Numbered from the stretch's first letter, positions 40,318 to 51,901 are shown. The stretch is DNA of 64,000 nt from Heyndrickxia shackletonii (GCF_001420715.1 NZ_LJJC01000004.1:1660090-1724089), one strand, 5' to 3'. Program-made: numbers and translations. The notes: generated by a model not told the origin, from the sequence alone.

Positions 40318-41251
40318 TCTTATAACTAATGAATGGTTGAAAATTTTCAAACGCACCGGAACTTATGTGATGATTGCACTCATTATTATTGGGCTTATTG
40401 GAATGGGAGCAATCCAGAAAATATATTTAGATAAAGGCAAGCAAAATGCAAATTGGAAAACGGAACTAAGTGCGCAAGTTCAAAATGATGAAAAATCACT
40501 GAAAGGTATGCCTAAAATTGCAAGAAGTGAAATCCAGAAAAAAATTGATATTAATAAATATCGAATCGAACATAATATACCACCACAAACTAAGAAAACG
40601 ATGTATTCTTTTATTAATGAAAGCTCAGCTTTGATCACTTTTGCAGGCTTATTTACCATTATCATTGCTGCGGGGATAGTTGCAAGTGAATTTGGATGGG
40701 GAACAATTAAGTTATTGCTGATTAGACCGATAAAGCGGTCCAAGATTTTATTATCTAAATACTTCACAGTCCTATTATTTGGTATTTTAATGACTGCCGT
40801 ACTTTTTGTTGGAGCAGCTTTAATCGGTTTAATCTTATTTGGTACCGGTGCTGGTAGTAATATTCATTTAGCCTATGCAAACAATCATGTTGTGGAACAA
40901 AGTATGCTGTGGTTTTTAGTGAAGAAGTTCTTACTTTCATCTATTGATGTACTGATGCTTGCAACGATGGCATTTATGATATCTGCGGTATTCCGTAACA
41001 GTTCTCTAGCTATTGGAATCTCTATTTTTCTATTAGTTATGGGTTCAAATGTAACGATGCTTCTTTCAATGAAATTTGATTGGGCAAAATATATCTTGTT
41101 CGCAAATACAGACTTAATGCAATATGTTGATGGCACACCAATGGTAAAAGGTATGACTCTCGGATTTTCGATTACAATGTTAATTATATATTTTGTGATT
41201 TTCCAGTTACTTGCTTTCGGAGTATTTACAAAGCGGGATGTAGCGGCATAA
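40310..41251 (+). CDS. ABC-2 transporter permease
   Basis: 313 residues from ATG 40310, behind AAGGAGGAAG. It starts MLNLITNEWLKIFKRTGTYVM, with about six membrane segments and a long extracytoplasmic-type loop (about 35-105) between the first two. It is the usual partner of a BcrA-like ATPase, whose stop it overlaps by 8 bases. Confidence 0.88.
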   Translation: MLNLITNEWLKIFKRTGTYVMIALIIIGLIGMGAIQKIYLDKGKQNANWKTELSAQVQNDEKSLKGMPKIARSEIQKKIDINKYRIEHNIPPQTKKTMYSFINESSALITFAGLFTIIIAAGIVASEFGWGTIKLLLIRPIKRSKILLSKYFTVLLFGILMTAVLFVGAALIGLILFGTGAGSNIHLAYANNHVVEQSMLWFLVKKFLLSSIDVLMLATMAFMISAVFRNSSLAIGISIFLLVMGSNVTMLLSMKFDWAKYILFANTDLMQYVDGTPMVKGMTLGFSITMLIIYFVIFQLLAFGVFTKRDVAA

Positions 41252-41261
41252 ATAAAGAGAA

Positions 41262-41298
41262 AAAAAGGAACGTTGATTTAATCCGTTCCTTTTTTCAT
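41262..41298. terminator. Bidirectional terminator between the ABC cluster and rarA
   Basis: AAAAAAGGAACG, loop, CGTTCCTTTTTT. It lies at the end of both convergent genes. Confidence 0.88.
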
Positions 41299-42564
41299 AT
41301 TTCTTAATAGTTTTTCGTAAACACCAGCGAGAGCTTGTTCAAATTTACCAGTCTGCTTTGGTTTGTAATATGTCTTTCCTTTCAGAGTGTTCGGCAGATA
41401 TTGTTGATTCACCCAGCCATTATCATAATCATGCGGGTATTTATAATCAAGACCTCTGCCAAGCTGTTTTGCGCCTTGATAATGAGCATCCTTCAAATGC
41501 AATGGTACATCCCCGCTTTTTCCGGCTCGAATATCGGCAATTGCTTCATCAATCGCTAAAATGGCAGAATTTGATTTAGGCGATAAACAAAGCTCGATTA
41601 CAGCATTTGCAAGCGGAATCCGGGCCTCGGGAAAACCGATTTTTTCAGCAGTTTGAATGGCAGCGAGTGTTCTGGCACCTGCTTGCGGGCTGGCAAGTCC
41701 GATGTCTTCATAGGCGATAACAAGTAAACGGCGGCTGATACTTGGAAGATCTCCTGCTTCTATCAGTCTTCCTAAATAATGCAGGGCAGCATTCACATCA
41801 CTTCCGCGTATTGATTTTTGAAAAGCACTTAGCACGTCATAATGGCCATCTCCATCTTTATCGTGCGCAAAAGCTTTCTTTTGCAAGCACTCTTCTGCAA
41901 TCCCGACTGTAATATGAATAATACCATTCTCATCAGGAGCTGTTGATAATGCTGCTAATTCTAATGCATTAAGTGCGCTCCGAACATCTCCATTACTTGC
42001 TGTAGCAAAATGAAGAAAGGCATTTTCGTCAATTTCGATTTGACTGGCACCTAATCCTCGGACATCATCATTTAGGGCATTTTTTAACACTTTCTTCATT
42101 TCCTCTGAAGTAGGCGGGAACAATTCAAAAATTTGACATCTGCTTCTTATGGCAGGATTGATTGCATGGTAAGGGTTGCTTGTTGTCGCACCAATCAAAA
42201 CAATCATGCCATTTTCCAGGTATGGCAGAAGAAAATCCTGTTTTGTTTTATCCAGCCGATGAACCTCATCAAGCAGCAATATAACCTTCCCGGACATTTT
42301 TGCTTCGGCAGCGACTATTTCCATATCTTTTTTATTATTTGTGACGGCGTTTAATTTTCGAAAAGCATATTTTGTACTGCCTGCTATAGCGCTGGCAATC
42401 GATGTTTTTCCAATCCCGGGGGGACCGTATAAAATCATCGAAGATAATTGCTTTGCCGAAACCATGCGGTAGATGATTTTTCCTTCCCCGACAAGATGCT
42501 GTTGTCCTGCAACCTCATCAAGTGTCCTTGGCCGCATGCGATAAGCTAATGGTTGATCATTCAT
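41278..42564 (-). CDS. rarA: Replication-associated recombination protein RarA (MgsA family)
   Basis: An AAA+ clamp-loader-like ATPase acting at stalled forks. The start at 42564 (MNDQPLAYRMRPRTLDEVAGQ) lies behind GGAGAGAG and gives 428 residues; an open frame extends 27 codons further without a ribosome site. Walker A is GPPGIGKTS and Walker B is VILLLDEVHRLDK. Sensor 1 is LIGATTSNPYHAINPAIRSR, and the C-terminal tetramerisation part is RAGKSGDVPLHLKDAHYQGAK. Confidence 0.96.
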   Translation of the reverse strand: MNDQPLAYRMRPRTLDEVAGQQHLVGEGKIIYRMVSAKQLSSMILYGPPGIGKTSIASAIAGSTKYAFRKLNAVTNNKKDMEIVAAEAKMSGKVILLLDEVHRLDKTKQDFLLPYLENGMIVLIGATTSNPYHAINPAIRSRCQIFELFPPTSEEMKKVLKNALNDDVRGLGASQIEIDENAFLHFATASNGDVRSALNALELAALSTAPDENGIIHITVGIAEECLQKKAFAHDKDGDGHYDVLSAFQKSIRGSDVNAALHYLGRLIEAGDLPSISRRLLVIAYEDIGLASPQAGARTLAAIQTAEKIGFPEARIPLANAVIELCLSPKSNSAILAIDEAIADIRAGKSGDVPLHLKDAHYQGAKQLGRGLDYKYPHDYDNGWVNQQYLPNTLKGKTYYKPKQTGKFEQALAGVYEKLLRNMKKGTD

Positions 42565-42700
42565 TATTTCTCTCTCCATAGGTAATAGATTCGATTTTTT
42601 ATAATAAAAGTATATCATTTCAAAAGTCTTAAAACGAAATAACAAGCATTTCTTGTTGTTCTAACTTTCTTGGCCGATGCTTTCCAAAATGTCAACATAA

Positions 42701-42729
42701 TGCAAATTAATCTTTGTGTGTGCTATAAT
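42701..42729 (+). promoter_or_regulatory. Extended -10 promoter before the YczE-type gene
   Basis: TGCTATAAT at 42721-42729, with TGCAAA 17 bases upstream as a poor -35. The start codon is nearly 190 bases downstream, so the 355-base rarA-yczE gap would hold a long leader. I see no other clear element in it. Confidence 0.5.
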
Positions 42730-42919
42730 GTCATAAGCAAAGGCTTTTTTCTTGGGCTTTGTTATTTTTCATATAAAGCCTATTATATTGCACATTCATA
42801 TTGGGATGATTATTTTATAGATGAAAAGACGCCTTAAAAATAAACTGTTTTAAGATTTTTATATTTATTCTAATGCAACGTAGCTAAGATACTTTTACCA
42901 CATGAATCGAGGAGTACAA

Positions 42920-43588
42920 ATGGGGAATAATGGCATATTAATAGTTCGATTTCTTATTTTTGTGATCGGATTACTTATTATGGCGTTTGGGTTGGATCTG
43001 ATGATTGTAGCACATTTTGGGGCAACACCATGGGATGTTTTGCATGTGGGACTATTTCAGCATTTTGGTTTGTCCATTGGCACATGGTCGATTATAATCG
43101 GCTTTTTTGTTTTAGGAATATCTGCTATATTCATGCACCAATGGCCAAAGCTAGGTGCTTACTTAAATATGCTTTTAGTTGGAATTTTCATGGATATATT
43201 ATTACACTTGCCTTTTATGATTACACCTGGATTCATTATTTGGAAAATCCTCATGTTTGTAGCAGGAGTAATTATTAATGGGATTGGAATGGGAGTCTAT
43301 ATCTCTGCCCAGTTAGGTGCGGGTCCAAGAGACAGCTTCATGCTTGTCATTACTAAATTAACAGGTTGGAAAATATCACATGTAAGACGTTTGATGGAAG
43401 TGCTAGTTTTACTAATTGGTTGGTTATTAGGCGGCCCGATTTTTTGGGGAACGATTATTTTTTGCGTTACTATAGGAACTATCGTTGGAATTGCGTTGCC
43501 GAAATGTCAATTTTTGACGGATGCCATTTTAGAAAGGCTGCGAAATAAAAAATGGAATAAAGATATAGATAGAGGTGCTAGTGTATGA
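42920..43588 (+). CDS. YczE/YitT-type membrane protein
   Basis: 222 residues with about five or six spans. The ATG at 42920 (MGNNGILIVRFLIFVIGLLI) follows CGAGGAGTAC; an ATG 18 bases upstream overlaps that site. FGATPWDVLHVGLFQHFGLSIGTW and MGVYISAQLGAGPRDSFMLVI are the family motifs. In B. subtilis YczE is tied to surfactin synthesis, but the general function is unknown. It overlaps cymR by 4 bases; B. subtilis lacks a gene here. Confidence 0.85.
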   Translation: MGNNGILIVRFLIFVIGLLIMAFGLDLMIVAHFGATPWDVLHVGLFQHFGLSIGTWSIIIGFFVLGISAIFMHQWPKLGAYLNMLLVGIFMDILLHLPFMITPGFIIWKILMFVAGVIINGIGMGVYISAQLGAGPRDSFMLVITKLTGWKISHVRRLMEVLVLLIGWLLGGPIFWGTIIFCVTIGTIVGIALPKCQFLTDAILERLRNKKWNKDIDRGASV

Positions 43589-44004
43589 AAATATCTACAA
43601 AAGGTCGATACGGATTAACTATTATGATTGAATTGGCAAAAAGATGCGGGGAGGGTCCCATATCTTTAAAGACAATTGCACAGATTAATGATTTATCAGA
43701 GCATTACTTGGAACAATTAATTTCACCACTGCGAAATGCAGGGTTGGTGAAAAGTATAAGAGGTGCTTATGGAGGGTATATCTTAGCTGATGAACCATCT
43801 AAAATAACTGCAGGTGATATCATTAGAGTTTTAGAAGGCCCTATTAGCCCTGTTGAAGGAATTGAAGAGGAAGAACCGGTCAAGCGTAGTTTATGGATCC
43901 GGATTCGTGATGCTGTTAAGGATGTGCTTGATAACACAACGATAGAAGATTTAGCAAACTACAAAGATGAGGGAGAAACGGATTCTTACATGTTTTATAT
44001 ATAA
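43585..44004 (+). CDS. cymR: Rrf2-family regulator CymR
   Basis: A 139-residue repressor of cysteine and sulfur genes, acting with CysK. The winged helix MKISTKGRYGLTIMIELAKR...EHYLEQLISPLRNAGLVKS(I)RGAYGGY matches CymR. It lacks the three-cysteine cluster of IscR; the only cysteine is Cys21, near the redox cysteine known in staphylococcal CymR. iscS follows. Confidence 0.93.
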   Translation: MKISTKGRYGLTIMIELAKRCGEGPISLKTIAQINDLSEHYLEQLISPLRNAGLVKSIRGAYGGYILADEPSKITAGDIIRVLEGPISPVEGIEEEEPVKRSLWIRIRDAVKDVLDNTTIEDLANYKDEGETDSYMFYI

Positions 44005-44035
44005 ATTCATAGGCAAAATATTTGAGGTGACAGTA

Positions 44036-46313
<2,278 letters not shown>

Positions 46314-46379
46314 GTCTTTGTGCCTGATTCGTGAGAAAAAAGTGGAGATTCGCGAGAAAACTTCCGAATCCTCATTTGT

Positions 46380-46425
46380 AAAAAATGGCCGCTGTACTCT
46401 TATTGAGTTTGGCGGCCATTTTTTA
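46380..46425 (+). terminator. Terminator of iscS-mnmA
   Basis: AAAAAATGGCCGC, 19-base loop, GCGGCCATTTTTT: a 13-bp perfect stem. Confidence 0.88.
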
Positions 46426-46477
46426 AACTTTCGTGTTATAATTTGGATATAAACTGTATACGTGCGGAGTGTGAAAG

Positions 46478-47143
46478 ATGGATAAGAATAAACAAGGTAT
46501 TGAAAGCTTACAAGCGGGAAAATATGAGGATGCAATTAAATTTTTTAGTGAAGCGATAGAAGAGAATCCGAAAGATCCAGTGGCATATATTAATTTTGGA
46601 AATGTCCTAACTGCTGTGGGAGAAAATGATCGTGCTATAAACTTTTATCAAAAAGCCATTGAGCTGGATGAAAAAGCATCAGCTGCTTATTATTGTTTAG
46701 GAAATTTGTACTTTAATCTAAATCAATTCTCGGAGGCAGCGGGGCAATTTGAAAAGGCAATCAAATATGGTCTTCAAACAAATGATGTTTATTATATGCT
46801 TGGCATGTGTTTTATTAACCTTGAAAATATACGCCTTGCTATTCCATATTTACAAAGAAGTGTTGAATTAAATGAAGACGATGTGGAAGCTCGCTTTCAA
46901 TATGGACTTGCTTTAGCCAAGTGTGAAATCTACGATGAGGCAACGAAACAATTTGAAAAGGTTGTCGCAAGTGACCCGAACCATGCGGATGCCTATTATA
47001 ATTTAGGGGTTGCCTATTTAGGAATTTATGATAAGCCAAATCAAGCATTGGATTATTTCACAAAAGCATTAGAAATTCAACCTGATCATATGCTTGCAGG
47101 TTACGGTTTGAAAATGATAGAAAAAATGAAAGACCCGCATTAA
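46478..47143 (+). CDS. TPR repeat protein (YrrB-like)
   Basis: 221 residues made almost wholly of five to six tetratricopeptide repeats of 34 residues (AGKYEDAIKFFSEAIEENPKDPVAYINFGN and similar). This is an alpha-solenoid for protein binding; no enzyme motif. B. subtilis yrrB lies at the same place between mnmA and recD2. ATG behind CGGAGTGTG. Confidence 0.9.
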   Translation: MDKNKQGIESLQAGKYEDAIKFFSEAIEENPKDPVAYINFGNVLTAVGENDRAINFYQKAIELDEKASAAYYCLGNLYFNLNQFSEAAGQFEKAIKYGLQTNDVYYMLGMCFINLENIRLAIPYLQRSVELNEDDVEARFQYGLALAKCEIYDEATKQFEKVVASDPNHADAYYNLGVAYLGIYDKPNQALDYFTKALEIQPDHMLAGYGLKMIEKMKDPH

Positions 47144-47155
47144 GGGGGATTTTAC

Positions 47156-49555
47156 TTGGAACGGCAAAATTCAATGAATTTATTTGAAGATGAGGAGAAG
47201 TTCATAAAAGGCAGACATCTGGTGACCATTTTTCATAACGAGCAAAACCTGTATTCAGTCATTCGCATCAAGGTGGATGAAACAAATGAGGATAGTGCTG
47301 ATAAAGAAGCTATTATCACCGGATATTTCCCTAAAATGCATGAACAAGAAACATATATTTTCTACGGTGCTTTTCAAGAGCATCCGAAATTTGGTCTTCA
47401 ATATAATGCAAAGCACTTTAAAAAAGAAATTCCACATACAAAACAGGGAATTGTCGGATATCTTTCCAGTGAGCTTTTTAACGGAATTGGCAAAAAAACA
47501 GCAGAGCGTATCGTGGATGAACTAGGTGAAAATGCTATAACAAAAATATTAGAACAACCATCATTACTCGATAAAGTGCCTAAGCTTCCCCCCGAAAAAG
47601 CAAAACTGCTTTATGATAAATTAATGGAGCACCAAGGCTTGGAACAGGTAATGATTGGACTTAATCAATACGGCTTTGGCCCGCAAATCTCCATGAAAAT
47701 TTATCAGGTATATAAGGAGCAGACTTTAGAAATTATTCGGCAAAATCCATACCGATTAGTGGAGGATATTGAAGGAGTCGGTTTTGGGAGAGCAGATGAG
47801 CTTGGAAAAGCACTTGGAATTACTGGCAATCATCCTGACCGAATTAAAGCCGGTATTAAATACACGGTAGAAATAGAATGTCTGCAAAATGGAAATGTTT
47901 ATGTTGATGCAGAAGAATTATTGCCTAAAGTGAAAAAACTGCTTGAATATCATCAAGCTTGTGAAATTGAATTTACGGAAATCTCAACGGAATTGATTAA
48001 AATGGAGGAAGAAAGCAAATTAGTAATTGATCAGAAAAGAATTTATCTTCCTTCCCTTTATTTCTCCGAAAAAGGGATTGTTACAAACATCCAACGAATT
48101 TTAGCGCAGGAAGAATATAAGGATCAATTTCCGGAATCTGAATTTCTGCTGGCCCTTGGAAAATTAGAAGAACGCATTAATGTGCAATATGCTCCATCAC
48201 AAAAAGAGGCTATTCAAACAGCATTAATGTCGCCAATGATGATTTTGACAGGAGGACCTGGCACAGGAAAAACGACAGTAATTAAAGGAATCGTCGAGCT
48301 ATACTCAGAATTGCACGGATGTTCTTTAAATCCTAAGGACTATAGTAAGGATAATCCATTCCCTATCCTTTTAGCAGCACCAACTGGAAGAGCAGCCAAG
48401 CGAATGTCAGAATCCACGGGGCTTCCTGCAATGACCATCCATCGCCTGTTAGGGATGACAGGGCAAGAGGGGATGGATGTTGACGATGATCGAAAAGTAG
48501 ATGGTAAATTCCTTATAATAGACGAAATGTCGATGGTAGATACATGGCTCGCCCATCAATTGTTAAAGGCACTGCCAGACCATATTCAAGTAATATTTGT
48601 TGGTGACGAAGATCAGCTTCCGTCTGTCGGACCAGGGGTTGTACTTAAAGACCTATTGCGTTCTGAAGTAATTCCTACCGTAAGATTGACGGATATATAT
48701 AGACAAGCAGACGGTTCATCCATTATTGAATTAGCACACGAAATCAAAAACGGACGAATGCCGCAGAACCTTTCGAAGCAGTATAATGATCGCTCCTTCA
48801 TAAGATGTACTACACAACAAATCCCAGAAGTAGTGGAAAAAGTTGTTTTAAGTGCAAAAAGAAAAGGATATTTAGCGAAGGATATTCAAATTTTAGCACC
48901 GATGTATCGAGGACCTGCAGGAATTGATCGGCTAAATGAAATGCTTCAAGAAATTTTAAATCCTAATGAGAATAAAAATCGGAAAGAGCTTACTTTTGGG
49001 GATGTGAAATACCGAATCGGAGATAAGGTGCTTCAACTTGTTAATCAGCCGGAACAACATGTGTTTAACGGAGACATCGGAGAAATTATTTCTATTTTTT
49101 ACGCGAAGGAAAATACAGAAAAACAAGACATGATTATTATTTCCTTTGATGGAACAGAGGTTACGTATACCAGACAGGATTTTAATCAATTTACTCATGC
49201 TTTTTGTTGTTCCATTCATAAATCGCAAGGCAGTGAATTTCCAATCGTTATTTTACCTGTTGTCAAAAGCTATTACCGGATGCTGCGCAGGAATTTATTA
49301 TACACAGCGATTACAAGAAGTAAGCAATTTCTGATTTTATGCGGTGAAGAAGAAGCATTTCGTCTTGGAGTGGAACGGGAGGATGACGGGCAGAGAAAGA
49401 CAACTCTGTATGAAAAATTACGTTTGCTCCATGATTATTCCACCCAAGACCCTTCACAAAAGTCTGATCAATTTATTTTAACGGAGGATACGCTTCTAAC
49501 TATCGACCCAATGATTGGCATGGAAAACGTTACACCTTATGATTTTATGGTTTAA
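47156..49555 (+). CDS. recD2: ATP-dependent helicase RecD2
   Basis: A 5'-3' SF1B helicase not tied to RecBC. The 799-residue protein has the RecD2 N-terminal extension with helix-hairpin-helix motifs (about 90-215; FNGIGKKTAERIVDELG). The helicase core has Walker A TGGPGTGKTTV near 365, DEMSMVD, GDEDQLPSVGPG and the C-terminal motif VTYTRQDFNQFTHAFCCSIHKSQGSEF. TTG start at 47156 behind AAGGGGGA. Confidence 0.96.
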   Translation: MERQNSMNLFEDEEKFIKGRHLVTIFHNEQNLYSVIRIKVDETNEDSADKEAIITGYFPKMHEQETYIFYGAFQEHPKFGLQYNAKHFKKEIPHTKQGIVGYLSSELFNGIGKKTAERIVDELGENAITKILEQPSLLDKVPKLPPEKAKLLYDKLMEHQGLEQVMIGLNQYGFGPQISMKIYQVYKEQTLEIIRQNPYRLVEDIEGVGFGRADELGKALGITGNHPDRIKAGIKYTVEIECLQNGNVYVDAEELLPKVKKLLEYHQACEIEFTEISTELIKMEEESKLVIDQKRIYLPSLYFSEKGIVTNIQRILAQEEYKDQFPESEFLLALGKLEERINVQYAPSQKEAIQTALMSPMMILTGGPGTGKTTVIKGIVELYSELHGCSLNPKDYSKDNPFPILLAAPTGRAAKRMSESTGLPAMTIHRLLGMTGQEGMDVDDDRKVDGKFLIIDEMSMVDTWLAHQLLKALPDHIQVIFVGDEDQLPSVGPGVVLKDLLRSEVIPTVRLTDIYRQADGSSIIELAHEIKNGRMPQNLSKQYNDRSFIRCTTQQIPEVVEKVVLSAKRKGYLAKDIQILAPMYRGPAGIDRLNEMLQEILNPNENKNRKELTFGDVKYRIGDKVLQLVNQPEQHVFNGDIGEIISIFYAKENTEKQDMIIISFDGTEVTYTRQDFNQFTHAFCCSIHKSQGSEFPIVILPVVKSYYRMLRRNLLYTAITRSKQFLILCGEEEAFRLGVEREDDGQRKTTLYEKLRLLHDYSTQDPSQKSDQFILTEDTLLTIDPMIGMENVTPYDFMV

Positions 49556-49595
49556 GTCGTAAAATATAAATGTTCGAAAAGGTAGGGGATGCTTT

Positions 49596-50117
49596 TTGCG
49601 AACATATTCTCTTCTGAAGAACATGTCGGTTTATGACTGCGATGGGAGCTGCGTCGGGGAAGTGTGTGATATCTGTATAACGGATGAAGGAAAAGTAAAA
49701 TCCTTGATTGTAAAAGGGAAAGGTTTTTTTCATAATCTGTACAGTGTACCAATGGATCAGGTTCAAGCATATGGACCGCATGTTATTGTACTTCAGAAAG
49801 ATGGGCAATTGAGGAAATACAAAGAGGCACATAATGAGTATTCCATGTGCCATTTCCAACCAATTGCACTTAAATTTATGATTTCAGGCAATGGTGAGGA
49901 GCTAGGATTATTAGAGGACGTATATTTTCAAGAGGAAGTGGGCACAATCATAGGATACGAGCTAACGGATGGCTTTTTTTCCGATATGTTGGAAGGTAAG
50001 AGATTTATTCATTCAGCTCATCCTCCGAAATTTGGGAAGGATGCCATCATCGTGACTGAAAAACCATTACGAGGTGGAGATATTACCTATGATGAAGTGC
50101 CCCAATTGCCAAAGTAA
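49596..50117 (+). CDS. PRC-barrel domain protein (YrrD-like)
   Basis: 173 residues with two PRC-barrel-type halves (MSVYDCDGSCVGEVCDICITDEGKVKSLIV and EELGLLEDVYFQEEVGTIIGYELTDG). No membrane segment or enzyme motif is seen. The TTG start at 49596 is behind AGGTAGGGGA. Position and form match B. subtilis yrrD; the function is unknown. The next gene begins within its last 29 bases. Confidence 0.85.
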   Translation: MRTYSLLKNMSVYDCDGSCVGEVCDICITDEGKVKSLIVKGKGFFHNLYSVPMDQVQAYGPHVIVLQKDGQLRKYKEAHNEYSMCHFQPIALKFMISGNGEELGLLEDVYFQEEVGTIIGYELTDGFFSDMLEGKRFIHSAHPPKFGKDAIIVTEKPLRGGDITYDEVPQLPK

Positions 50118-50277
50118 AGATCTTGGAAAAATTGGTATTAACCAATACTATTGCTGGAATTGCTTTATTGAATTATCTGTTAACAAAGAGATGATATATA
50201 CCCATCAGGTGGAAGAGGATGGATCATTAAGTTCTTTAGATGATTTATTCGATGAGGATTCAAGAAAACTAAGCTAA
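50089..50277 (+). CDS. Small zinc-ribbon protein
   Basis: 62 residues starting MMKCPNCQSKDLGKIGINQYYCWNCF: two CxxC pairs 18 residues apart make a zinc ribbon. An acidic tail follows. It overlaps yrrD by 29 bases; its ribosome site GAGGTGG (50071) lies inside that gene. The function is unknown. Confidence 0.75.
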   Translation: MMKCPNCQSKDLGKIGINQYYCWNCFIELSVNKEMIYTHQVEEDGSLSSLDDLFDEDSRKLS

Positions 50278-50295
50278 TGGAAAGGGTGCATAGTT

Positions 50296-50427
50296 TTGAA
50301 CAAAACGATTGTTTCCTTGCTAGGCTTTGGAGCAGGTATTGCAGCTGCAGCTTATTCGCAGCGTCAAGGATTTAACGGAAAACAAATGCGAAAAATGACA
50401 AAACGCTTGCGAAAAGCGTTTAGATAA
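50296..50427 (+). CDS. yrzQ: Small protein YrzQ (DUF3918-like)
   Basis: 43 residues, MNKTIVSLLGFGAGIAAAAY followed by a basic tail (KQMRKMTKRLRKAFR). TTG at 50296 behind GGAAAGGGTG. One short hydrophobic segment with a strongly positive end suggests membrane association. B. subtilis has a similar small gene (yrzQ) in this area. Confidence 0.7.
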   Translation: MNKTIVSLLGFGAGIAAAAYSQRQGFNGKQMRKMTKRLRKAFR

Positions 50428-50432
50428 CGGTT

Positions 50433-50463
50433 GAAGCTGTCTCAGTATGAGGCAGCTTTTTCT
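50433..50463 (+). terminator. Terminator after yrzQ
   Basis: GAAGCTGTCTC, loop, GAGGCAGCTTTTTC with one mismatch. Confidence 0.8.
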
Positions 50464-50513
50464 AATGGATAAATTCACTTCTTTTACAAATACTAGTAAA
50501 AGGAGTGATAGAT

Positions 50514-51587
50514 GTGAAACTATCCAGTGGGAATTGGTTTTATAAACTTGGTATCATCTTACTGATTTTTATCATTTTATATGTATTATTATTGTTAAAA
50601 CCTCTTTGGTCCCCGATACTGAAGGTCTTGTTCATGTCTCTGATTCCTTTTTTAATAGGGGGATTTATAACTTATCTGCTTCATCCATTAGTGGAATGGC
50701 TTCATGATAAAGGAATGCATAGAGCTCTTGCTATTTCCATCATATATATCATCTTTTTTGGAGGCATTTGTTACGGAATCTATCTAGGTGTACCATTATT
50801 AATTGAACAAATCAAGGATTTATCGGATCATTTACCAGAGTTTGCAAATCAATACCGCAATTGGATCCAACAAGTGCATGATTCCACTTCGAGGTGGCCA
50901 GACGGAATTCAAAATCAAATAGATAAGCGTATTGATCACTTTGAGTTATGGCTGAATCAATATTTGATAAAAGTAATGAATACGATAATGAAATTAGTGA
51001 ATTTTATATTTGTACTTGCGATTATTCCGTTTATTTCTTTCTATTTTTTGAAGGATATTGAATCAGTTAAAAGATCAGCTTGGTATATCACTCCTAGTAA
51101 ATGGAGAAAACAGGCCGTTTCATTTTTGAAAGATGTTGACAAATCTATTGGTGGTTATATTCGTGGACAGTTATTGGTTTGTTTTTTAATTGGATCCATA
51201 TCGACTATAGCTTTCTGGTTATTGGGGATTCATTACCCAGTATTATTAGGCTTGATTATTGGATTAACCAATATAATTCCTTATTTCGGACCGATTATTG
51301 GGGCGATTCCCGCGGCTATTATTGCTATGACCATTTCAACTAAACATTTAATTTATGTGGTTATCATCATGTTTGTTTTACAATTTCTTGAAGGGAATGT
51401 TCTGTCTCCCCTCATTGTTGGAAAATCCTTGCATTTGCATCCGCTTTTCATCATTTTAGCATTAATTGTAGGTGAGGAAATAGGCGGCATTCTTGGCTTA
51501 ATTTTAGCAGTTCCTGTCTTAGCTATCATTAAAGTAGCGATTATTCATGCAAAATATCATTTTGTAACAAAATCATCACATGAATAA
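50514..51587 (+). CDS. AI-2E family transporter (YrrI-like)
   Basis: 357 residues from the GTG at 50514 after AAAGGAGTG, with about eight spans. Conserved parts are GFITYLLHPLVEWLHDKGMHRALAISI near the start and the C-terminal LLGLIIGLTNIIPYFGPIIGAIPA and EGNVLSPLIVGKSLHLHP, the AI-2E/PerM signature. The substrate is unknown. It lies before alaS, as in B. subtilis, though the glnQHMP genes found upstream there are absent. Confidence 0.9.
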   Translation: MKLSSGNWFYKLGIILLIFIILYVLLLLKPLWSPILKVLFMSLIPFLIGGFITYLLHPLVEWLHDKGMHRALAISIIYIIFFGGICYGIYLGVPLLIEQIKDLSDHLPEFANQYRNWIQQVHDSTSRWPDGIQNQIDKRIDHFELWLNQYLIKVMNTIMKLVNFIFVLAIIPFISFYFLKDIESVKRSAWYITPSKWRKQAVSFLKDVDKSIGGYIRGQLLVCFLIGSISTIAFWLLGIHYPVLLGLIIGLTNIIPYFGPIIGAIPAAIIAMTISTKHLIYVVIIMFVLQFLEGNVLSPLIVGKSLHLHPLFIILALIVGEEIGGILGLILAVPVLAIIKVAIIHAKYHFVTKSSHE

Positions 51588-51616
51588 TTGACAAATGGCC
51601 TGTAACTTTTTATAAT
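51588..51616 (+). promoter_or_regulatory. Consensus sigma-A promoter of alaS
   Basis: TTGACA (51588-51593), exactly 17 bases, TATAAT (51611-51616): both hexamers are perfect. Confidence 0.92.
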
Positions 51617-51622
51617 TCGACT

Positions 51623-51884
51623 ATATATACTATTTATATGTAAAAAATCATTGAAAGATCGAGTATGTTATAGTCCATCTAAGAAGAGAGGAATTTCCGA
51701 GGCTGAGAGAAATTCCAGATGAAGGATAACAGAAGGCTAATCTGGAGTGCAGCTAAAATACTGCCGTCTTGCCACGTTACAGGCACCCAAGAGTTAGATT
51801 GTCTTTTTGATTGTCTAAAATCAGGGTGGTACCGCGAGTAAATCTCTCGTCCCTGCATACCAGGGATGGGGGATTTTTTTATTT
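51623..51884 (+). promoter_or_regulatory. T-box leader of alaS
   Basis: A stem I region with the GAGTATG/AAGAAGAGAGG elements, a specifier at GTGCAGCTAAAA (GCT, alanine, 51752-51754), then the T-box AGGGTGGTACCGCG (51823-51836). The bulge is TGGT, fitting the A73 of tRNA-Ala. Terminator CGTCCCTG...CCAGGGATGGGGGATTTTTTT is at 51849-51880. It controls alaS by tRNA-Ala charging. Confidence 0.95.
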
Positions 51885-51901
51885 TTTAAGGAGGTATTAA
51901 T

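Noticed and set aside
43967-44035. Upstream extension of iscS
   Set aside because: It overlaps the cymR coding end; the family start MERIYLDHAATS at 44036 has the ribosome site.
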